Of a DNA stretch of 64,000 nt, positions 56,684-64,000 are shown piece after piece. This DNA is from Collybia mongolica (Eukaryota > Basidiomycota > Agaricomycetes > Agaricales > Clitocybaceae). The stretch's first letter is position 1, and each line of letters opens with the position of its first letter. The notes beneath the pieces were generated by a model, which was not told the DNA's origin, searched no databases, and saw only the letters and a program-made list of their open reading frames with translations. A program made the translations under genes and the position numbers. Location: the NCBI GenBank assembly GCA_013420905.1, contig JAAXNY010000010.1:2480001-2544000 (forward strand), read 5' to 3'.

Positions 56684-56718
56684 ACGATAATCAAAGAGTT
56701 GGACTCTTTGATTATCGT
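56684..56718. promoter_or_regulatory. Perfect 16-bp inverted repeat in the ARP6/TANGO2 divergent promoter
   Basis: ACGATAATCAAAGAGT (56684-56699) and its exact reverse complement (56703-56718) are separated by TGG. The site is ~90 bp upstream of the ARP6 ATG and ~235 bp upstream of the TANGO2 ATG. It could be a dimeric transcription-factor site or a foldback; no known factor site was recognised. Confidence 0.55.
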
Positions 56719-56952
56719 CCATTCAACTGCCTTCTCTGTCCTGAAGCGCGGTATCGGCTCAGCTTACGGCTCCCACTTTTCAGAAGCTTCTTCAATCCAG
56801 TCCAAATACTGTTCACACAATAGTAAACCCACGGATTTGCCTCTTAAATTTTGAGACCTTCGTCGCAGGACCTTACTAGGAACCTCTCGCCCTCGGAACG
56901 TTTATAATCCTCAGGTTCTCGCTTCTAGCTGCCTGCATAACTATAATATACA

Positions 56953-58063
56953 TGTGTATCGCTCTGTGGGCTCTCGATCATCAGGAATACGCACTGTGAG
57001 TTCGATATGATCGACTTGCAACCTTATCCATTCGGGGTATGCAAACATTGTTTCACCGGCCACGCTGACCGCTGCCAATCGGTAGTATTCTATGCAGCAA
57101 TCGTGATGAATTCCTGAGTAGGCCTACGCAGGACGCCCATTTCCATAACTTCGAGAATGGGGCCGGAAATTTTCCAGGCAACGTCCTATCAGGTCGCGAT
57201 GAAAAGGCAGGCGGAACGTGGTTTGGCGTAAATCGTGCCGGCCGAGTTGCTTTGTTGTACGCATTTTTTGTAGAACTACTCGACCAAATATTAAGGCACG
57301 CTGATACCGTGATAGGACCAACATCACTGAACCCTTGAAGGCATACAAGTCTTCTAGGGGCTATCTTACCTCCTCGTTCCTTCTATCAGATTCACCTCAT
57401 CCCCTCGAAGACGAAGTTGGAGGCATTATACCCCAGGACGCTCAATTTGCTGGATTCAACCTACTTCTCCTCGCTCCTGCATCACGACCCGATGAACGGC
57501 TTCGCTTCGCTTCTTTGTTCGTCACGAATCATGGCGCAGGTGGTCCTGTGACTTCCCGCCCCCTTTCTAGTGGGGAACACACCTGTGGATGCGTATCCAA
57601 TGCTGTGGACGGGGAAAGTTCTATGTGGCCCAAAGTGCAACACGCCACTCAAGAATTTGATGCTGTCTTGCAGACTTTATCTCCGGACACGACAGAGGCC
57701 GAGCTCACGGGCCGTTTGTTTGATATACTTGCGTGAGTTTATGCCTGCCGTCAGATTCATCTTCCGTGATTTTTCTGACATAAGAAGATTTCTCCGAATA
57801 GTTGGCGATCGCCTGAGTCTGTCACCGAACGCTCACACCTTCGCAAAACCGTACACGTTACTCCCTTTCCGATCACCCTGGAAAGTATGCCGAAAGTGGG
57901 TAATTCTTCCTATGGCACGCGTCTGTCGACCGTGCTGTTAATCAAAACAAACGGCGAGGCGTTGTTCATTGAGAGAGATATGTGGAAATTGGTGGATGGA
58001 AAACCAATGAAGGCAGATCCTTCGTCGCAGCGTGTATTTCGTTTCCAAGTGAAACTACAGTAA
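56953..58063 (+). CDS. TANGO2-like protein (NRDE domain)
   Basis: A TANGO2/NRDE-family protein; in animals the family is linked to Golgi organisation, mitochondria and heme handling, and in fungi its role is unclear. Four exons (56953-56996, 57086-57256, 57316-57732, 57802-58063) give 297 residues, the usual family length (about 280-350). The N-terminal MCIALWALDHQEYAL|ILCSNRDEFLSRPT carries the Cys-2 and NRDE motif characteristic of the family. VLSGRDEKAGGTWFGVNRAGRVALL|TNITEP follows (split at an intron), then SRGYLTSSFLLSD and FAGFNLLLLAP. NHGAGGPVTSRPLS, CGCVSNAVDGE and WPKVQHATQEF lead to TRLSTVLLIKTNGEALFIERD near the end. The gene converges with the Zn2Cys6 regulator, 138 bp between stops. 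Confidence 0.94.
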
Positions 58064-58200
58064 GTTGGGGGTTCAATTAATTTGTAACAGTAGCCTATCT
58101 ACCTCGAAAACATACCATAATCCCATAAAGTCCGTTGAATACAAGATGCCAAAAAAAGTATACAAGACCAAAAATACAAGAGGGGGAGGGGAGGACGAGA

Positions 58201-59806
58201 TCAAGTGATAACATGGTTGTAGATACCATGCTCATTATGGACGGGGAAGTATGGATTGTATCCGGCAGCTGCGAGGGTGTTCCATTCCTGCGGCGAGACT
58301 CCTCCAGAAGAGCCTGTGTGGAATGAAGTATGGCCACTAGAAGCGGATAGCGGAGTCAGGATCTCACGATCTGGGATATTACTTTCATATGGGGACGATC
58401 CAGCGTCTCCCGGTTCAGCACCACTATAAGTTAAGGTTAGAACTCGGCTTCTTTGAATGCAATGAGGAACGGTACGAACACGTACTGCATAATACTATCA
58501 AGCTCTAGTATTCGACGATAGAGCACACAGGTGGTATTCGGTGGATGGTGGCTGAATTGCCTTAGGGAATTCAGAGAACTTTGAAGCTGTTGCGCTAGAG
58601 ATATGTAGGCGACCCCGGTGCCCGGGCTCGTCCGACATGGACAGAAATTTTGTGGCTGCGAGTTATTCGAATAATGATCGCCGTTGTGGTAAGGGTGCCC
58701 GTCGTCGCTACCTGAAAGTGGGTAGCCACCTCCGCCGCCGTCTGAGTACGACGACGGAAGAGAGCCAGGTTGGGTGCCATTATGGTATGCAGCTGAAGTG
58801 GGCGACGTTGCCGCAGGGTAAGGCAGCCCTGACGCCCCATTATATGACTGATGCTGTTCAGTATCAAACGAAGCTGAAGATGGCCTAACGTCGGCTTGGA
58901 AGGTGTGGTATCGCATTGAGGGAGCTGGTGATGGCGAAAATCGGTGGAGGTTGGTTGAGAACTCATTCGTGGGCTCAGTTTTTATTGGACTGAGCAGCGA
59001 AGGAACCGCACGTCCGTTGTGGTTCGATATATGATCTGGGAGCCTGTCAGGCGACTGCCCTCGCCGCTTCGAGAGAGGAATACATTTCGTTGCACGAGAG
59101 TGCCACTTTTCGTTCGGGTCGCCATCCCGAAAATTACTTTCAGCCCAACGAGGATGTGGTTTACCTGTGATATTATTGTTAAAAAATAATATGAGTGGCG
59201 TAAAGCAGTAGTCCCACCTCGAAGCTCGCGAACGAGGCTCTCCAGCTCAGCGATTCTGTTTCTGAGGCGGGTGTTTTCGTCGATGGAGGGATCGTCTCTA
59301 GATTTATAGGCCCATTAAATAAAAAAAATTCCGCCCACGGCCACGCGGCAAAAACCGTACCTGAGGGCGGGGTCGTCGATCTCGTAAACACAAAGGCCGG
59401 TCTGTTGCACATTCGGATGTCAGCCCGACTCGCTTAATGGATATCGATGATTGTTTCCTTACCAGGCCCAATTGGATACATCTCTGGCAAGGGCGTTTAC
59501 GATCACACTTGGCAAGGCGTCATCGTCAACTGACGACTCTGAGTGCTGCGATAGAGCTGCTCACCTTTCGCTTAGATGTATGACAATTCAGACAGCTTTG
59601 GGTAGTCCGATTCCGCCTCCTTTTCCTATTTTTGGTCGAAAGCGGGAGTAAGGAGGAGGAGCGGTTAATAAGTCGGCAAGTAAAGTGGAATGAATGGAAA
59701 TGAGCGCGGTAGATAGTACTAACCTGTGGTCAGTGTCGAGAGTAAATTCCAAGTCCATGATTTCGCCCTTGAGTTGCAATGGTTGAAAAGAGTCGGAGGG
59801 GATCAT
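58201..59806 (-). CDS. Zn(II)2Cys6 fungal transcription factor
   Basis: Seven minus-strand exons (59806-59724, 59625-59565, 59507-59463, 59401-59361, 59297-59218, 59164-58486, 58423-58201) give 403 residues. Splicing assembles the binuclear zinc cluster from three exons: RKRRRNRTTQSCLNCHTSKRK, then CDRKRPCQRCIQLGL, then TGLCVYEIDD, giving C-x2-C-x6-C-x5-C-x2-C-x8-C. A heptad-like dimerisation stretch follows (ENTRLRNRIAELESLVRELR). The remainder is Ser/Pro/His/Gly-rich and disordered, including a GGGGGY run, ending HNEHGIYNHVIT. It is a predicted nuclear DNA-binding regulator; target genes are unknown. A shorter start at Met 59758 is possible. The fungal-specific transcription-factor middle domain is absent, as in several small basidiomycete members. 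Confidence 0.93.
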
Positions 59807-62800
59807 GGTAAAGAGCGGAAAGGGAACTGAATGAAGGAGAGTGGTACTTGTCCTTAAGTGCATCCGGCGCCATTACTTAACATTTAAGATCCAGTTCAGA
59901 TTATACCGGAGGTTGATTCGGTTGACAGATGAGAAATAACTATATTGGGGCGAGCGAGTATTCGACAAAAATGTACCACCACGAGCCTGGCCCGCTTCAT
60001 GATCAGTTGCCGCTTCCTTTTTTTTTTCCTGACCAAGTCGAGGCTCTGTCACGATAATAACGTTAGTCACAGTCACAATTCCATCAATGGGCATAGTTCG
60101 CGCCCTGAGGATCGCCTCACGCCCCAACGTGGCAACCCGATGAATCCTTTTCTTGCCGGCCAGGCATGTGGGAGGGTTGCAGTATTTTTGTGTTCATACT
60201 TTCCACCGGAAACCATCGCGAAAACCCGAGTTATCGTGTCCGGAACTGCCCTGTCTGCAATAAGTCCGCGACGGCCCTCGTCGTCCCCTAATCATCTCAG
60301 GGTCGAAGCCACCAGAGAACTGAGTTCAGCTGTAATGATGACTTAGTCGCGATGAACAGGACAGTTCCCCATGAATGCCAACGCAAAACCGTTAAGTCAT
60401 CGGTTCATTTGATGCCGTACGGCCAGCGTTGCCGGCATTTATCCATCGAACGAAGCCTACGAAAAATTAAATATTCATCTTTCGATCGAGAAGCTCGTTC
60501 ATCGTCATCATGGGCCATCTCGACAATACTCCACCTTTCTCTGTCTCCACGCCAATAGAAAATAAGCCCAGTAGGAGACGGTTGTGCTCGCCTGACTTTA
60601 GAACTTTGGTTACTGGGAGATTATTGTCAAAATTTCCGTCATAATAATGTCATTGTTTCGAGAGTTGCCTTTCCGGTACTAATCTTGCGTTCAATATAAC
60701 AAGATCTCCGAGATCAGTGAATTGTTCCCAAGTCTTATATTCCGACCAGATCATCTGTGACAATTTATCATGTGGTGCGCGAAAGTAACCGAAATATACT
60801 GGACTTATGGACATATTCATGATGGCCGTGTGAGGCAGTCCGTGACCTAAATCGAGAGTACAAGGACTCGAGTGATACGCGAACCTGGTGGATTAATCTG
60901 ATTGGAAGAGAGCAGCGGTTGTTCAGTTCTCTTATTGACCTCATATGTGGCACGCCTATTTCAGCAAAGAAAAGAATCGGGAGAAGTTAGAAGTTATCTT
61001 GCTGGACGAGCGGCGTCAGAAACGTAAAATAAAAAAAATCGAGCGTGAGTTAACTTACTCGGTGCGAGAGGGATAAATAGAAGAGGGGAATGGCCACCCC
61101 TGCGTGAACGTGTCGAGATGCATCCACGTTGTACAATCATCCGCGGAAGGCGGGACAGATTCTAAATTCGGAGTAACTTTCACAGCAAAAACCTTCCGAT
61201 CTATTGGTACAATCGGCGAGCTTATCTGAGGTCCGATTACAGCATGGAAAGCTCGAAGATGGAACCCTAGAGTGTTTCAAAGCTAACGCTAAGGCATAAG
61301 TGTGGGTGAACGAAGACAAAACATACTCATACATGCATTGGTGTGCTTGATACTATTCGCAAATCACGGCTTGACATCTCGTAAGCTGTGAAGTGGTAGC
61401 CGGGTGCCACAATCAGTCATCCTCGTCAGACTTTCAAGGATCAGTTATGCATCTGGTTCTTATCAGGTGGTCCGCGATCAAAATTCACATACATCGGCAG
61501 AAACGCTTGGCTATTTAGAAAAGTTGGCTTTGAAGGACGTCCCTGAGTCCACTCGTGACTCTTTTGACGCCGACTGGGTCTGAAGTCGTTGATATCAGAT
61601 CGGCCCTTTCACATCGAACTGACGGTACTTAGCCTGCCACCTTGTGGGAAATGGTGTCTTTTGGAGAATAAGGGCGGGTGGGATCCCTGGAGCCCAAAAA
61701 AAGAACAGATGGAACTCAAGGGATCGAACCCAACATATTCTAGATCAAACAGGTCAAATAATGGTCGACAAGCGACTGCAAAGATGCCTTACCCGTCAGA
61801 TGCAGGCTTCAGGAAAAATTATCGTGCGCCATTGAAAAGACTCCTTCCATTGAGTGGACGCTGATGAACGATACTAGCCCACACCAGAACGCGACATTTT
61901 GCCGAGGGTCCATCACTGGGTGGATCTGCACATGGCCCGATATGTCCCTAAACAGAAGAAAAATTCGGATTTAGGGTTACAATCTCACGAGGTTTTTCGA
62001 CATGCGGGTGTGATTGACCACTAAATACAAGAGGTACCAGAAGCGTCACAGCCCTTCGGTAAAGCGAGTCGCATAAGCCCAATCAGATGCCTGCCTAAGT
62101 TCTCGAGCCGGTGATTCAGACATAACCCATGTTCGTTCGGTTCCACAGATGAAAGGCGCAAGATCGTCGTGATGGACAGGTAAGCATTATCTGCGATAAC
62201 ATCAATCCTGAGGGAATGCAAACAGAGCACCCCAACATCTGGGAGAGAAACATAAGGTCGGCCTAAGACTGCAGCCGAGTTTCCTTCGAATGATATGTAG
62301 CTCTCATCCCTGCTGTCAAGCTCCAGACCTTTATTTAACTGGATGAATGCAGATCCAAGAAGCAGCGTGTCGACCGGGCACTTGAATAAACCCAGAGTTC
62401 ATCAAAACGTCCGATGTGTGTGGAGCACGAAGGTATGTTTTTACAGGCAAATATGGTCCGGACAGCCAAGACACCTTTCATTTGTCGAGATTCAAAGTGC
62501 CTCCAGGAGCGTGTGGTGGATCAAACGATTGAGGCGTGCGTTTGTCGTATGCCAGCGGGAAATGTCGTCGCTATTTGCCGGGCCACTGCCAAGCAATGCC
62601 AAACAGAGAAGGCGCGATCAATGGTCAAACAACATCACCGTCTTGTCTCATACCAACGAACTTCTTCAGCCACAAAACCGTGAAGACAGCGACGGTTCGT
62701 TTTGATTATCGCTTGAGAACCTTCGCAGCTCTGATACACTTCCCAGGCATACTATTGGTGGTACCCAAAGCATATTAGGCGTCAGCGGAGAAATTCGCAG

Positions 62801-62861
62801 TATCGTATGCGGTATAACTGACCCAGAAGGCAACATTCTACATCAAACTTCTCCGGTCATC
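59807..62861. other. 3-kb region without a recognised gene
   Basis: Contains the divergent 5' flank of the Zn2Cys6 gene and the upstream region of the phosphatidylserine synthase gene. A plus-strand open stretch at about 62414-62683 (VRTAKTPFICRDSKC, CVCRMPAGNVVAIC) is Cys-rich but lacks a plausible start, splice context or family match. No tRNA or repeat was found. It probably holds long promoters or one unrecognised, poorly conserved gene. Confidence 0.4.
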
Positions 62862-64000
62862 ATGACTCCCGTCAAAGAAGATAACCCCGACTTGTCACCC
62901 ACGTCTCCGGTCGACGAATCCGACGCCGTCCTGTCGCCTGTGCCGGAGCCAGAGCCCATACCTGGCTTAAATGGAGTTCCAGTACGATGTAAGTGACTAA
63001 TCTGCGGCACGGTACGCATATGTCAGCTCAATAAGCTATACCGACCAGGGTACGATGTAAGTACCGTGCCTACATGTCAGATGGTCCCTCTTTTATTTTC
63101 GTTTTGCGCGAAAGGCGGATCGCACAGAACCATACACACGAATTACACCTTTTCAAGAGAAACACGATACCAGTGTTGAGTGAGTTTACTGCAGATCAAA
63201 ACGTACCCTGCTATTTTGATTTATTATTTTCCTTAATAGGTTCTTCTACAAACCAGTCACATTGTCAGCACTTGCTTGTGGCTTGGTTGTCTTGGCGTAT
63301 GTTGCAACCACCCAGGATGTATTAGAAGAGGGCCGCGATAAACGAAGAGTGTATGTCCGCTTTGTTCTTTCTTCAAATTATGCCAGCATATCTTCAACTT
63401 GGTTCCCAGCGGTGTGTACGCAGCAGTTACCTCGTTTTTGTTATTTTCCATGTTACAGTTCCGTGATGGTCCGTTTATTCGCCCGCATCCTGCATTCTGG
63501 AGAATTGTACTGGGGGTAAATTTGTTGTATGAACTGGCCCTCGTTTTTCTGTTGTTTCAGGATTTGGGTACTGCTCGAGTCATGATGACTTTTATTGACC
63601 CAAACTTGGGCGTTCCGCTGCCCGAAAAAAGCTACGCCGAGGACTGCGCGCTGACGGTACAAACCATTTGGGTTTGTAATAAAAAGAGTCTCGGTCGAAT
63701 CTTTCACTGAACTCGGCCTAGAATGCCCTTGATATATTTTGTGTCGCTCATACGCTGGGCTGGTTCGGTAAAGCCATGATACTGCGCGACTATTGGTTCT
63801 GTTGGGTGTGTTTCCATGCGTTACGTTTGTTACTCCCACTCATTTAACCAATTCAGATTCTCAGCATAGCCTTTGAGCTCGCGGAATATAGTCTCCAACA
63901 TCAATTGGCTAATTTTGCAGAGGTGTGTCGTAAACACTTATCTTGTTGCCTTGTATAATCTCATCATTTATGCATGTCAGTGTTGGTGGGATCACGTACG
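62862..64000 (+). CDS. Phosphatidylserine synthase, base-exchange type (PSS family), 3' end outside window
   Basis: The PSS (PTDSS1/2) family makes phosphatidylserine by exchanging the head group of an existing phospholipid with L-serine, in the ER membrane. The start is MTPVKEDNPDLSPTSPVDE, a Pro/Glu-rich cytosolic N-terminus. Splicing then gives VPVRWYDADRTEPYTR (intron-interrupted) and ITPFQEKHDTSVE|FFYKPVTLSALACG, then DVLEEGRDKRR, a hallmark. FLLFSMLQFRDGPFIRPHPAFWRIVLG, LYELALVFLLFQDL, PLPEKSYAEDCALT and CVAHTLGWFGKAMILRDYWFCW follow. ILSIAFELAEYSLQHQLANFAE|CWWDHV ends at the window edge. Several membrane helices are visible. Roughly half of the protein should follow to the right. Yeasts rely on the unrelated CDP-diacylglycerol enzyme, so this is the animal/plant-like route. 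Confidence 0.9.

Noticed and set aside
61690..61750. tRNA-like T-arm (GGGATCGAACCC)
   Set aside because: No acceptor, D or anticodon arms could be folded around it.

Overview
The window is nuclear DNA of a filamentous basidiomycete, most likely an Agaricomycete. The evidence is introns of about 50-60 nt in nearly every gene, families typical of mushroom-forming fungi (DUF6533 membrane protein, DUF6699 protein, fungal GMC oxidoreductases, F-box paralogues, a Zn(II)2Cys6 regulator), and intron-bearing tRNA genes. I cannot name the species.

The first ~13 kb are AT-rich and repeat-dominated. In order they hold: a Ty3/Gypsy-type reverse transcriptase fragment entering from the left edge; a degenerate GGAATTCC-rich patch; an array of ~160-bp modules that look like copies of an exon plus its splice donor; a 2.75-kb tandem duplication whose first copy is interrupted by a Tc1/mariner element (1,618 bp, intact-looking transposase, exact empty site in the second copy); a ~235-bp tandem repeat; a near-perfect 68-bp palindrome; and a broken pogo/Fot1-like transposase.

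From ~13.8 kb on the sequence is gene-dense. Hand splicing gave complete in-frame models for AMP deaminase, EBP2, a steroid 5-alpha-reductase-family protein, two GMC oxidoreductases, VPS28, NOP56, a large RING protein, a TANGO2-like protein and a Zn2Cys6 regulator. An importin-7/8-type karyopherin, ARP6, a DUF6533 protein, a DUF6699 protein and an alpha/beta hydrolase are recognised with less complete models. A base-exchange-type phosphatidylserine synthase runs off the right edge. Two intron-containing tRNA-Glu genes (CTC and TTC anticodons) lie in tandem at ~23 kb.

The 23.5-34.1 kb block is an alternating array: GMC1, (VPS28), F-box1, GMC2, F-box2. This indicates duplication of a GMC/F-box pair. 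The other genes are mostly unrelated housekeeping functions: purine metabolism, ribosome biogenesis, ESCRT-I, nuclear import, SWR1 chromatin remodelling and lipid synthesis. I found no clear new multi-gene system. The most interesting unexplained structures are the exon-module array, the architecture of the Tc1 element ends, the palindrome at 11.05 kb, a 14-nt micro-exon with GC-AG introns in AMP deaminase, and a perfect hairpin in the divergent ARP6/TANGO2 promoter. Exon boundaries were derived by hand and may be off by a few bases.
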